From the NCBI GenBank assembly GCA_021740585.1, contig JAIOZM010000043.1, positions 1 through 34,783 on the forward strand: a DNA stretch of 34,783 bases. Direction: 5' to 3'. The DNA is from Bacteroidales bacterium. Its GTDB lineage: Bacteria > Bacteroidota > Bacteroidia > Bacteroidales > GCA-2748055. Position numbers and translations under genes: made by a program. Below, in pieces: positions 8,342 through 17,354 of this stretch (the first letter of the stretch is position 1; each line of letters begins with the position of its first letter). Under the pieces are notes generated by a model. That model did not search any database. It was given only the letters and a program-made list of their open reading frames with translations, and was not told where the DNA came from.

Positions 8342-10714
8342 CTACTCATACCTCAGTGCCTCAACCGGATTCCTTCGTGCAGCATTAAAAGTATGCCAGC
8401 TCACTGTAATCAGTGCTATAAAAAATGCCAAAAATCCAGCCAGAGCAAATATCCACCAACTAAGTGTGGTTTTATAAGCGAAATTTTCAAGCCATTTATT
8501 CATAATGTACCAGGCAAAAGGGCTTGCGACTATAAAGGCCAGTGCTACCCACTTCAAAAAGTCTTTATTTAACATTAATACTATTTCAGATACTGTAGCA
8601 CCGTTTACTCTTCGAATGCCAATTTCTTTGGTTTTTCCCGATACGGTGTTCAGTACCATGGCGAATAATCCCATTATTGTTAAAGCAATTGCTAATATGG
8701 AAAAGGCACTTATTAATTTAGCCTGATTCTGTTCCCTAACATAAAATTGATTGATCTGCTCTTGAAGCGTATAAATGGATACCATTTTATCAGGAGATAT
8801 TTCTTTAAATAATTTGCTAATACCTGCTTTTATCTCCTCATCCGTTTCCCCTGTGGTTTTTATAGCAAACAGACTCATTTTATCGGGGTGTTGCTGAATA
8901 ATGACCATTGGATTTATGAGCTTATGCATAGAATGTGCCGTAAAATCTTTAACAATTCCCAGAATATAGAATCCATTGAAAATTTCGCCAACTTTCAAAT
9001 TATATTCTGAGGCAGCCGATTCGTTAAAGATAAATCCAGCCTGACCTTCACCGAATTCTCCAAAATAATCACCATCGAGCAATTCAATATTTAATAATTC
9101 CATCATTCCTTTTCCCATAATTAAGCCATCAAACACGATGGTCTCATTATTCTCCGGATTTAATAAGCGAATGGGTAAAGTCCAGTTAAAGGGAGGAATA
9201 AATGAGGATCCGGCTGTGCCTGTTACACCAGGAATTGTTTTAACATAGTTGTCTATTACATCATATTTTTGAGAAAGTTCCGGAGTGTTTAATTCACAAA
9301 TCAAAACATTCTTAGGATTGATAGCGGTGAAATTGTTTAAGGAATAATTTATTTGCTTTCTCAAAACGAAAACTCCAACAATTAAAATGATAAAAACGGC
9401 AAAATGTAAACTGAGAAAGGAGTTGCTCCATTGCTTATTCTTAGGAATTGTGAAACTTTTATTATTTAAAAGAAGTATCGGAGAAATTCTGGAGATTTTG
9501 ACTCCAACCACAAGTCCTGAAAATGTTCCAGTTAGAAGAGGAATAAGTGCCAATAGAGGAATAGTGTACCAAAGTGAGAGAATCTGACTGTCGAGATTCC
9601 GTCCCAACGTGCTGTTTACAAATGGCATTCCGAGCATCACAACGAATATTGCAGGTATTAAGCTCAATATTGATATTATATTAGATTCAACGAGCATCTG
9701 TTTGCGAATGGATGCTGTGCTTGCCCCCAGAGCTCTTTTCACACCTAATTCCTTTAAGCGCTCAGCCATTTTTGCTCTGGTAAGAAAAATGTAATTGAAA
9801 ATGGCAATAATTAAAATAAATAGGGCAATAGCCACAAAATATTTCAACTCATTTGCATTTCCACGTCTCGAGTATAAATCGCTTATTTCTTCTGAATGCA
9901 AATAAACATCGGTTGATGGCTGCAAACTAAAAGCCAATTCTTTTTTTGATTCAGTTTCAAATCGATCTTGATATTTTTGAAGTTTTTCTGTTACATCTTT
10001 GGGATTAGCTTTTCCATTTATCGTAATGTAGGTAATACAGATATCTCGTTCCCAGTTTGTTCTGAAATTTTCATCTTCAGATGCGTACTCCCCAAAAAGT
10101 TTTTTACGGGTGCCAAGGAATTCATCAATTAAATCTGTATGAGAAATGAAGTTTGGTGCAAGGGATGCATTGGATGGCAAGTCCTTATAAATACCACATA
10201 CTATCAGCTTGATAAACTCATTATTCAAACGTGTTTCAATAGTCTTATTTAAAGCATCGCCATCGGAAAAATATTTCAGAGCCATCTTTTCTGAAATGGC
10301 TACCTCATTGTATGATTCAGAAGCTTTTCCTATTATAAAATCTATTCCTAAACAATTGTAAACAGAAGCGTCGGCACAGGCAAACCGATCTTCTTCTATA
10401 ATCTCTTTTCCATCCAGTCGAATTTCAAAATCACCACTCTGATGATATCTGAAAAAATCGTCTACCGAAGGAATGTCATTTTTAACAGTTTCTCCAAGTG
10501 GAAATGGAGTGCTACTATTGCTACCATGTATTATCCTATAAACCTGATTGTTATCAGGGATGTATTTATCAAAGGAGATTTCATGCATGTATAAAAGTGA
10601 AATCAGGATAATCGATCCCAGTCCAATACCAAGCCCCAGAATGCTAACCAATGATTGTACTTTGCTATTTAATATGCTTCTTAAAGCAATTTTTAAATTG
10701 ATGTATCCTCTCAT
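8342..10714 (-). CDS. MacB/FtsX-type ABC transporter permease E
   Basis: This is a 790-residue inner-membrane permease with the double MacB_PCD/FtsX plan. TM1 is about 20-43, followed by the family motif HEISFDKY...VYRI (44-61). The first-half coupling helix is ELGVKRALGAS and the second EIGIRRVNGATVSEI starts at residue 697, 94 residues from the end. It closes with LSWWIFALAG and ARRNPVEALRYE. It lies 75 nt upstream of permease F and 123 nt downstream of permease D, all on one strand, so co-transcription is likely. No ATPase gene adjoins it. The C-terminal DNA resembles that of permease F closely (the shared block CCACCAACTAAGTGTGG), consistent with a duplication of this pair. Confidence 0.92.
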   Translation of the reverse strand: MRGYINLKIALRSILNSKVQSLVSILGLGIGLGSIILISLLYMHEISFDKYIPDNNQVYRIIHGSNSSTPFPLGETVKNDIPSVDDFFRYHQSGDFEIRLDGKEIIEEDRFACADASVYNCLGIDFIIGKASESYNEVAISEKMALKYFSDGDALNKTIETRLNNEFIKLIVCGIYKDLPSNASLAPNFISHTDLIDEFLGTRKKLFGEYASEDENFRTNWERDICITYITINGKANPKDVTEKLQKYQDRFETESKKELAFSLQPSTDVYLHSEEISDLYSRRGNANELKYFVAIALFILIIAIFNYIFLTRAKMAERLKELGVKRALGASTASIRKQMLVESNIISILSLIPAIFVVMLGMPFVNSTLGRNLDSQILSLWYTIPLLALIPLLTGTFSGLVVGVKISRISPILLLNNKSFTIPKNKQWSNSFLSLHFAVFIILIVGVFVLRKQINYSLNNFTAINPKNVLICELNTPELSQKYDVIDNYVKTIPGVTGTAGSSFIPPFNWTLPIRLLNPENNETIVFDGLIMGKGMMELLNIELLDGDYFGEFGEGQAGFIFNESAASEYNLKVGEIFNGFYILGIVKDFTAHSMHKLINPMVIIQQHPDKMSLFAIKTTGETDEEIKAGISKLFKEISPDKMVSIYTLQEQINQFYVREQNQAKLISAFSILAIALTIMGLFAMVLNTVSGKTKEIGIRRVNGATVSEIVLMLNKDFLKWVALAFIVASPFAWYIMNKWLENFAYKTTLSWWIFALAGFLAFFIALITVSWHTFNAARRNPVEALRYE

Positions 10715-10766
10715 GAATTTTTTCTTTTTAATTTACTTTTAGCTTTATACTTCAACTGGGTTTTCG

Positions 10767-10788
10767 GGCGGTAATATTTTTACCTGCC
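10767..10788. repeat. Small hairpin GGC-GGTAA/TTACC-T-GCC
   Basis: GGCGGTAA at 10767-10774 pairs with TTACC(T)GCC at 10780-10788, with one bulged base. It sits between the start of permease E and the 42-bp palindrome. Its role is unknown; it would be a second RNA stem in the same spacer. Confidence 0.45.
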
Positions 10789-10790
10789 AT

Positions 10791-10832
10791 TTTCACCCCT
10801 AATCCCGATAGCTATCGGGATTAGGGGTGAAA
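10791..10832. repeat. 42-bp perfect palindrome between permeases D and E
   Basis: The left arm 10791-10811 (TTTCACCCCTAATCCCGATA plus G) and the right arm 10812-10832 are exact reverse complements with no spacer. It starts 6 nt past the stop of permease D on the minus strand. The core CCCGATAG/CTATCGGG is, to my knowledge, a frequent intergenic palindrome in Bacteroidota. In RNA it would form a very stable hairpin. It could be an intra-operon terminator or attenuator, an mRNA-stabilising structure, or a mobile REP-like unit. No T-run follows, which argues against simple intrinsic termination. Confidence 0.9.
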
Positions 10833-10837
10833 TCATC

Positions 10838-13192
10838 TTACTCATAACGTAATGCCTCAACAGGATTCCTTCGTGCGGCCTTATAAGTTAAACTACTTAC
10901 TGTCAGCAAGACAATAATCAAGGAGATAAGTCCGGCTAACAAAAATATCCACCAACTAAGCACCGTCTTATATGCAAAGCTTTCCAACCATTTGTTCATT
11001 ACATAAAATGCAATTGGCGTAGCCATTACAAAGGCAAATATCATCCATTTAACAAAGCTTAAATTCAGCATTTGTATAATCTCAGAAACTGTGGCTCCAT
11101 TAACTTTTCGAATGCCTATCTCTTTAGTTCTGCTGGTCATTATAAAGGAGGCCATTCCAAATAAACCCATACTGGCCAGGATGATAGCCAATACTGCAAA
11201 AAATCCCATTAACTTAAAAGTCTTACTGTCTTTTTGGTAGCGTTGTTCCAGTATTTGATCCAAAAAACTAAACTCAATGACTTGGTCCGGATACATACTC
11301 TGGCAAACCTGAGTAACACCACTAATCGAGCTTTCCATATCAGAAGGCTTAACCTTAACTATTATATGATAATTCTCTGAATAATCTATTACATAAACCA
11401 CAGGCTTAACTTTAAGATACAGCATTTCAAAGTTAATGTCATCAACGACTCCTACTACCTTTCGGGTTGATTTTGGCCAGTTGCATTTGAGAGCCTGTCC
11501 AACAGGATCTCCCATTAAATTTAGATAGGCAACAGCAGCTTGATTTAGGATAATGGATTCTGTTTCATCTGTTTTAAACTGATCGTCAAATAATCGCCCC
11601 TTTACAGGTTTTATGCCCAGTGTTCTAAAATAATCGAAGGTAACATGCACATAAGAAATGCTTAAGGCCTCGGTCTGACCTACCGGCGTAACACGTCCTT
11701 CATTACTTAGAGAGCCTGAAGGGATGCGGCTTGCAACAGAAACACCGGAAATGTAACTCTCATTTAGGAGTGCTTGTTTTAGGGTATTGTATTTCGCTTC
11801 ATCACCAAAGTCGAATATTGCGGTAATAACAGCTTCCTTATCAAATCCCAGGTCTTTTTCTTGAATATATCGGATTTGTTTGAGCATAACTGCAGAACAA
11901 GCAATTAAAGCAATAACAATGGTAAACTGTGCCCCAATCAAAATTTTCTTGATTTGAAATCCGGAACCCATACCACTTTTTGAGGTTTTCATAACTTTAC
12001 CTGGATTATAAGAAGACAAAACAAAAGCCGGATACCAACCTGCCAAAATTCCTAAAACCAACATCATTCCAACTATACTAAGGATTGTATTCGTGTTTGC
12101 CAGAAATGAAAAGCTCAGGTCTTTTCCTGAAATTTCATTAAACACAGGCAAACTAAGCCTCACTAAAATAAGTGCAATGCAAAAAGAGATAAAAAACACC
12201 ACCATCGATTCGGTGATATATTGCATAGCCAATTGAGCACGTGAAGCTCCAAATGTTTTGCGAATGCCTATTTCAGTACCCCGGGTAGTTGCATTGGCTG
12301 TTAAAAGATTGATATAATTGAAACAAGCGATTAGCAAAATAAGTAATCCTATTGCTGAAAAAATTAATACATAGCTTATGCTGTTTTGTGGTTGAATATC
12401 TCCTAAAAAATGCGAAGAATGAAGATGGATATCTTTTAGGTTTTGTAACGTAAATTGCGTTTTTGGAGCATCGGGAAAATTGTATTTTTCCATCAGCCCA
12501 GTGATTTTGGCCTCTACATCTGGCTTTACAAAATTATCAGACATGTCAAAATACACCAAAAAATTCCACCAACCCCAACTCTCCTCCCAATCTTCACCAT
12601 ACATTTTGTTCCCGTCAGCGAGTGTCAAAAACAAATCAAAGGTAAAATGCGAATTTTGAGGTATATCTTTTATTACACCCACTACCGTATAATCGTATTC
12701 ATTACCCACATTAAATATTTTCCCAATGGCATTCTCATCACCAAAATATTTACGCGCTGTTTTTTCGGTGAGAACGGCTGTCCACGGCTGCTTCAATGAA
12801 TTTTCTCTACTTCCCTTTACAAACTCAAAAGAAAATATATCAAACAATTCTGCATCTGTCCAGGCCACAAAATCCTCCTTAAAAAGTTTGTCCTCGATTG
12901 TAACAAGGATTTCATCCCTTGGCAAAATCCGGGTAAAGCTCTCTATCTCTGGCAAATTATCCATCAGATATTTCCCTGTACCGGGTGCCTGATACGGATG
13001 CTCTGGCTGGCACAGTCTATAAATGTTATCTGCTTTCGTATGATATCGATCATAACTAAGTTCATGCGTAACATATAAGAGCAGTAATATACAAACGGCT
13101 AGTCCTATAGAAAGGCTGGAAATACTCACTAATGAATATACCCTGCTTTTCAATAGCTTAGCGATGGCGGTTTTTAAATAATTTTTCAACAT
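10838..13192 (-). CDS. MacB/FtsX-type ABC transporter permease D
   Basis: This is a 784-residue inner-membrane permease of the double-domain type. TM1 is about 20-42, then THELSYDRYH...IYRL marks the start of periplasmic domain 1. The first coupling helix is a canonical EIGIRKTFGASRAQL. The second, EIGIRKVNGATVSEI, begins 94 residues before the end. The tail is ARRNPVEALRYE. It lies 34 nt downstream of ATPase 2, so it and permease C flank that ATPase and are natural partners for it. Both halves have near-consensus coupling helices, so I regard it as the least diverged permease of the set. The substrate is unknown. Confidence 0.92.
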   Translation of the reverse strand: MLKNYLKTAIAKLLKSRVYSLVSISSLSIGLAVCILLLLYVTHELSYDRYHTKADNIYRLCQPEHPYQAPGTGKYLMDNLPEIESFTRILPRDEILVTIEDKLFKEDFVAWTDAELFDIFSFEFVKGSRENSLKQPWTAVLTEKTARKYFGDENAIGKIFNVGNEYDYTVVGVIKDIPQNSHFTFDLFLTLADGNKMYGEDWEESWGWWNFLVYFDMSDNFVKPDVEAKITGLMEKYNFPDAPKTQFTLQNLKDIHLHSSHFLGDIQPQNSISYVLIFSAIGLLILLIACFNYINLLTANATTRGTEIGIRKTFGASRAQLAMQYITESMVVFFISFCIALILVRLSLPVFNEISGKDLSFSFLANTNTILSIVGMMLVLGILAGWYPAFVLSSYNPGKVMKTSKSGMGSGFQIKKILIGAQFTIVIALIACSAVMLKQIRYIQEKDLGFDKEAVITAIFDFGDEAKYNTLKQALLNESYISGVSVASRIPSGSLSNEGRVTPVGQTEALSISYVHVTFDYFRTLGIKPVKGRLFDDQFKTDETESIILNQAAVAYLNLMGDPVGQALKCNWPKSTRKVVGVVDDINFEMLYLKVKPVVYVIDYSENYHIIVKVKPSDMESSISGVTQVCQSMYPDQVIEFSFLDQILEQRYQKDSKTFKLMGFFAVLAIILASMGLFGMASFIMTSRTKEIGIRKVNGATVSEIIQMLNLSFVKWMIFAFVMATPIAFYVMNKWLESFAYKTVLSWWIFLLAGLISLIIVLLTVSSLTYKAARRNPVEALRYE

Positions 13193-13226
13193 AACAATTT
13201 GTTTTTAAGTCGCTTATACATTCCCT

Positions 13227-13901
13227 CTATAACTGTGATTCAAATATCACCTTTCCATCTAATAAGTTTATTGTGCGGTGTGCAAAACCGGCATCGCGAT
13301 CAGAGTGTGTTACCATTAAAATAGTGGCTCCCTCCTGATTGAGTTCTGTTAAAAGATTCATTACCTCAATACCATTTTTTGTATCCAGATTACCGGTTGG
13401 CTCATCGGCGAGGATTAGTCCCGGATTTGAAACCACCGCTCTGGCAATCGCTACGCGCTGTTGCTGACCACCAGAAAGTTGTTGTGGGAAATGCTTTGCT
13501 CTGTGACCAATTTGCATACGTTTCAATACCTCATCAACCCGATTTTTTCGTTCCGAAGGTTTCATTTTCAGGTACAATAAAGGGAGTTCTACATTTGCAA
13601 AAACATTAAGTTCATCAATCAGATTAAAGCTTTGGAAAATGAATCCGATATTCCCCTTTCGAAACTGAGTACGATTCTTTTCCTTCAAACGACTTATATC
13701 ACTTTCATTAAAGATGTAAGTCCCTTCCGTTGGATTATCCAACAATCCAAGGATATTAAGCAGGGTCGATTTACCACAACCCGAGGGACCCATAATAGCT
13801 ACAAATTCACCTTTTTTAACATGAACATCTACTCCACTTAAGGCAAATGTTTCAACGTCTTCGGTTCTGAATACCTTTGTTAATTTCTCAGTTTTAATCA
13901 T
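13227..13901 (-). CDS. ABC transporter ATP-binding protein 2 (MacB/LolD-type)
   Basis: This is a 224-residue cytoplasmic ATPase that powers FtsX-type permeases. All ATPase motifs are intact: Walker [10 protein letters not shown] (38-46), Q-loop Gln at 90, signature LSGGQQQ (142-148), Walker B LILADE (162-167), D-loop GNLD and H-loop His199. The family is the LolD/MacB/FtsE branch. It is 84% identical to ATPase 1 over the first 220 residues (35 differences counted by hand), so the two arose by duplication, probably together with a neighbouring permease. The C-terminal few residues differ completely (ESQL against EKVTR). The gene lies between permeases C (upstream) and D (downstream) on the same strand. 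Confidence 0.96.
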   Translation of the reverse strand: MIKTEKLTKVFRTEDVETFALSGVDVHVKKGEFVAIMGPSGCGKSTLLNILGLLDNPTEGTYIFNESDISRLKEKNRTQFRKGNIGFIFQSFNLIDELNVFANVELPLLYLKMKPSERKNRVDEVLKRMQIGHRAKHFPQQLSGGQQQRVAIARAVVSNPGLILADEPTGNLDTKNGIEVMNLLTELNQEGATILMVTHSDRDAGFAHRTINLLDGKVIFESQL

Positions 13902-13969
13902 TGCGTTATTTTTATGTGTGTGTATTTTAGTATATATCAGTATAATTGAATTCCTATCGTTCGTTCTTT

Positions 13970-14019
13970 AAGCCCCTTTCCGCGTGTTGCTGAAGCTTTA
14001 GCGGAAGCATAAGGGGTTT
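13970..14019. repeat. Intercistronic imperfect hairpin between permease C and ATPase 2
   Basis: CCCCTT (13973-13978) pairs with AAGGGG (14011-14016) and TTCCGC (13978-13983) with GCGGAA (14001-14006), around a central AAGCTT. On the minus strand TTACACCCC begins close behind the stop of permease C, like the TTTCACCCC that follows permeases D and E. The left edge (TTCTTTAAGCCCCTTT) matches the left edge of the spacer between permeases E and F. Confidence 0.6.
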
Positions 14020-14033
14020 GGGGTGTAACAATT

Positions 14034-16475
14034 TTATTCATATCGAAAAGCTTCCACCGGGTTTTTTCTCGCAGCGGTGAAGGTTTGGCCGCTAACAGTA
14101 ATTAAAGAAATTACCATTGCTATAAGACCGGCCAAACCAAACACCCACCAACTTAATTCTGTTTTATAAGCAAAGCTCTGTAGCCATTTATCCATAATAT
14201 AAAAGGCAATTGGACAAGCAATAATAAAAGCGATTGCAAAATAGATCATGAAATCTTTGTTGAGCAGAACTAAGATTTCAGAATCGGTGGCTCCGTTTAC
14301 TTTTCGGATACTTATTTCTTTGGTTTTTTGACTAATGATGTAGGAAATCAATCCATACAATCCGAGACTTCCTATGAAAATTGCGATAATCGCAAATAAC
14401 TGAATAAGTATAGAGGTGTTCTTCTCTTCTTTATACAAAGACGCGATTTTATCGTCGAAAAAAATGTAATTCATTATGTCATTTGGAAATACTCCATCCC
14501 ATTCGGTTTGTACTTTTTTTACTATTCCCTGGTAGCCGGATAGATTTAAAGCTATCGGATTAATTTTGATGGCCATTTCATTTATAAGTCCGCTAAAATT
14601 GCCAAAAATGACATTCTCCATATTCTTTTGCAGAGATTGTGCATGGAAATCTTCTACTATACCAACAATATTTAATTCAGTTGTAGTGTATTTGATTATT
14701 TCACCAAGCGCTTCTTCGGGATTATTAAAACCAAGAAGTTTCGTCAGCTTTCTGTTAACAACAATATCCCCAGTGTTTTTTACTTTCGAAAAATTATGTC
14801 CGGCAATAATTCTGAGTTTATATAAATTCAGATAATCTTCATCTACACTTTTCAAATTTGCAGTATAAGTATCCATTTCTATAGAAGGATGATTGATTAG
14901 GTTACTAACTCTCCAATCAGCCAAAGGGCTGCGCGTGCCAAGACTTACCATTTCAATTTCCGGATACCCAAGTAGTTTTTCTTTTAGGAGTGGGAGTTTA
15001 TCTTTGTTAGCCTCAGGTAATGTGACCAATAGAACAGCCTCTTTATTAAACCCCAGATCTTTGCTTAAAAAGTAGTTTAGTTGTTGGCTCATAACCAAAG
15101 TACCTATAATTAAGACAAGTGAAATTACAAACTGAATGACTACCAGGACTCGCCTTAAGGACAAGGATACGGATGGGTTTTTCAGAGTAAGCGAGCTCTT
15201 TAAAGCAACATTATCACCCATTCCGGAGATAATCATAGATGGATACAAACCTGAAAGCAATCCAACACTTGTAGCTAAAAGAATTAAAAAGATAAGGGTG
15301 TTGGGATTCAACAAAAAGTTTAACTCTAATTTATATCCAATGATATCTTGAAGGTAAATGAGAAGGAAATGAGCAATGAATATTCCTAGAAGTGCTGCTA
15401 TATAAGTTATGAAAACAGATTCTATAAGAAATTGGAAAATAGATTGTGCTTTGCTTTCCCCTAGTATTTTTTTAATACCAATTTCTTTAAATCGCTTGGT
15501 TGCCTGAACAACGGATAAATTTATAAAATTGATTGAAGCGATTATAATCAGAAACAAACCAATAATACCAAGAATCCATAAACTTTTTTCCGGTACTTGC
15601 CTATTACTATAGTTATTACAAAACCCGGAATGCAATTCCGAAAGTGGTTGTAACAAATATCGCCGATCTTGGATATTATTTTCCTCATGGTATTTATCAT
15701 AGAATGATAAAAGCTGATTTTCAAAATCGACTACAGATATATCTTTCTGTAAAAGCAAATAGCAATTGGTGTAAGAATGGCCTGCCTGCCAATCAGATCC
15801 TCCACTAAAATATGGATTTATCATAATCTGATCATAATAATTGGCTATAATAGTGAAAGGAAGGTCGGTATTCTTGGGTGGATCTGTTATAACCCCACTG
15901 ACTTGTAAAGTAAGGGTATTATTTACAGTTATAAATCTATTCATGGCTTCCCCTACTTCCGATGCAGATAAATCAAAATATTTTTGCGCCAGTGAAGAGC
16001 TGATCACTACACTTCCTTTATTAATCAGAGCTTCTGCTGGATTTCCGGCCAGGAAATTAAAATCGAAAACCTTAAAAATATTTGGATCCGCACACACTAT
16101 GCCTTTGTTTTCTTGAAATTTTCGGATCTCGCCATTTTTATTTTCAATACTAATTTGATCTATTTGAACATCAGCTGAATAGAAAGTCATTACAGCATCT
16201 ATGCCAGAAAACTCTTTTCTGATTGCTTCTCCTACGGGCGGCACCTGGCCTTCCTCATATTTAGTTCCTTCGATTGGGTCTTGATATTCAGTAATTAAGC
16301 GATAAATATTTTCGTAATTTTTGTGATAGCTATCGAAACTCGATTCATAAGTAATAATTTTGAAGATAACCAAACTGCATCCAATACCAATGGCGAGTCC
16401 TCCTATATTAATTGCGGCATAAGCTTTATTCGAGCTTAGATGACCCCAGATGGTTTTTAGTATTGTTTTAAACAT
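14034..16475 (-). CDS. MacB/FtsX-type ABC transporter permease C
   Basis: This is an 813-residue inner-membrane permease, the longest of the set. TM1 is about 20-42 and is followed by YESSFDSYHKNYENIYRL. The first coupling helix is EIGIKKILGESKAQS and the second EISIRKVNGATDSEIL, exactly 94 residues from the C-terminus. The tail reads AARKNPVEAFRYE, a slight variant. ATPase 1 lies 126 nt upstream and ATPase 2 lies 132 nt downstream, so the permease is flanked by ATPases on both sides. By family knowledge the periplasmic domains engage the adaptor. The cargo cannot be told from the sequence. Confidence 0.92.
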   Translation of the reverse strand: MFKTILKTIWGHLSSNKAYAAINIGGLAIGIGCSLVIFKIITYESSFDSYHKNYENIYRLITEYQDPIEGTKYEEGQVPPVGEAIRKEFSGIDAVMTFYSADVQIDQISIENKNGEIRKFQENKGIVCADPNIFKVFDFNFLAGNPAEALINKGSVVISSSLAQKYFDLSASEVGEAMNRFITVNNTLTLQVSGVITDPPKNTDLPFTIIANYYDQIMINPYFSGGSDWQAGHSYTNCYLLLQKDISVVDFENQLLSFYDKYHEENNIQDRRYLLQPLSELHSGFCNNYSNRQVPEKSLWILGIIGLFLIIIASINFINLSVVQATKRFKEIGIKKILGESKAQSIFQFLIESVFITYIAALLGIFIAHFLLIYLQDIIGYKLELNFLLNPNTLIFLILLATSVGLLSGLYPSMIISGMGDNVALKSSLTLKNPSVSLSLRRVLVVIQFVISLVLIIGTLVMSQQLNYFLSKDLGFNKEAVLLVTLPEANKDKLPLLKEKLLGYPEIEMVSLGTRSPLADWRVSNLINHPSIEMDTYTANLKSVDEDYLNLYKLRIIAGHNFSKVKNTGDIVVNRKLTKLLGFNNPEEALGEIIKYTTTELNIVGIVEDFHAQSLQKNMENVIFGNFSGLINEMAIKINPIALNLSGYQGIVKKVQTEWDGVFPNDIMNYIFFDDKIASLYKEEKNTSILIQLFAIIAIFIGSLGLYGLISYIISQKTKEISIRKVNGATDSEILVLLNKDFMIYFAIAFIIACPIAFYIMDKWLQSFAYKTELSWWVFGLAGLIAMVISLITVSGQTFTAARKNPVEAFRYE

Positions 16476-16492
16476 GTTTTTTATTTTTAGTT

Positions 16493-16522
16493 GGTTGGAG
16501 GGTTGGAGGGTTGGAGGGTTGG
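16493..16522. repeat. 8-bp minisatellite GGTTGGAG, 3.75 units
   Basis: GGTTGGAG repeats at 16493-16500, 16501-16508 and 16509-16516, plus GGTTGG. The same unit expands further in the neighbouring spacer at 17303-17354. It lies just upstream (on the minus strand) of the start of permease C. With only three GGG runs it is short of a canonical G-quadruplex. Confidence 0.85.
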
Positions 16523-16540
16523 TATTTCACCTCATAAACT

Positions 16541-16601
16541 TTTTGCCCTCTTACCTTTCCTACCTTTCCCACCTTCCCTCCTTCCTACCTTTCCTACCCT
16601 C
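16541..16601. repeat. Pyrimidine-rich (minus: purine-rich) spacer tract after ATPase 1
   Basis: The plus strand is almost purely C and T, with irregular repeats of TACCTTTCC and CCTACC, and it runs into the last codons of ATPase 1. It follows GGTATTTCACC at 16521-16531. Similar tracts occur at 17355-17532 and 19985-20050, so spacers on both sides of permease B and between ATPase 1 and permease C have a common origin. Confidence 0.65.
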
Positions 16602-17279
16602 CTACCTTGTCACCTTTTCCACTATCACCTGCCCGTCGAGTAAATTGATGGTTCGGTGAGCAAAACCAGCATCACGATCGGAGTGTGTTACCATTAAAAT
16701 AGTAGCGCCTTCCTGATTTAATTCCGTTAAGAGATTCATCACTTCCACCCCATTTTTGGTATCCAGATTTCCTGTAGGCTCATCGGCCAGAATTAGTCCG
16801 GGACTGGCAACTACAGCCCTTGCAATGGCAACCCGCTGTTGTTGTCCGCCTGATAACTGTTGTGGGAAATGCTTGGCTCTATGACCAATTTTCATTCGCT
16901 GTAAAACTTCTTCAACCTTTTTTTTACGATCGGAAGATTTCATTTTTAAGAACAATAAGGGGAGTTCTACATTATCAAAAACATTTAGCTCATCAATCAG
17001 ATTGAAATTCTGAAAAACAAAACCAATGTTTCCTTTACGGTGTTGAGTGCGGTCTTTTTCTTTCAAACTGGAAATATCAGTCCCGTTGAAATAATAGGAT
17101 CCTTGGCTAGAGTTATCTAACAAGCCTATGATATTAAGTAAAGTTGATTTTCCGCAACCCGAAGGTCCCATTATGGCCACAAATTCACCTTTATTTACTT
17201 GGATATCTACTTCATTTAAAGCGAAAGTTTCTATTTCTTCCGTGCTAAATACTTTTGTTAACTTTTCTGTTTTTATCAT
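16602..17279 (-). CDS. ABC transporter ATP-binding protein 1 (MacB/LolD-type)
   Basis: This is a 225-residue ATPase with complete motifs: Walker [10 protein letters not shown] (38-46), Gln90, signature LSGGQQQ (142-148), Walker B LILADE (162-167) and His199. It is the close paralogue of ATPase 2, and residues 131-150 and 181-210 are identical between them. It lies between permeases B and C. The last residues (EKVTR) are encoded by sequence resembling the pyrimidine-rich spacer repeat, so the original C-terminus may have been altered by spacer expansion; this is inference. Confidence 0.96.
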   Translation of the reverse strand: MIKTEKLTKVFSTEEIETFALNEVDIQVNKGEFVAIMGPSGCGKSTLLNIIGLLDNSSQGSYYFNGTDISSLKEKDRTQHRKGNIGFVFQNFNLIDELNVFDNVELPLLFLKMKSSDRKKKVEEVLQRMKIGHRAKHFPQQLSGGQQQRVAIARAVVASPGLILADEPTGNLDTKNGVEVMNLLTELNQEGATILMVTHSDRDAGFAHRTINLLDGQVIVEKVTR

Positions 17280-17302
17280 AATTTTTAGTTTTAGTTTTAT
17301 TT

Positions 17303-17354
17303 GGGGGAGAGGGTTGGGAGGGTTGGAGGGTTGGAGGGTTGGAGGGTTGGAGGG
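17303..17354 (+). repeat. GGGTTGGA minisatellite with G-quadruplex potential
   Basis: After GGGGG at 17303-17307 come a 9-bp variant (17311-17319) and four perfect GGGTTGGA units (17320-17351), ending in GGG at 17354. Five GGG tracts at 8-bp spacing give G3N5G3N5G3N5G3, a canonical intramolecular quadruplex pattern. The G-rich strand is the template strand for the cluster, so the mRNA is C-rich here. It lies just upstream of the ATPase 1 start. Confidence 0.85.

Noticed and set aside
12455..12799. A 114-codon plus-strand open frame inside permease D
   Set aside because: It is fully antisense to a strongly supported gene, with no family resemblance and no start context.
14934..14943. Other TGGCAC strings as sigma-54 promoters (also near 10110, 26052 and 29188)
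   Set aside because: All lie inside coding sequence, and I saw no TTGC partner at the required spacing.
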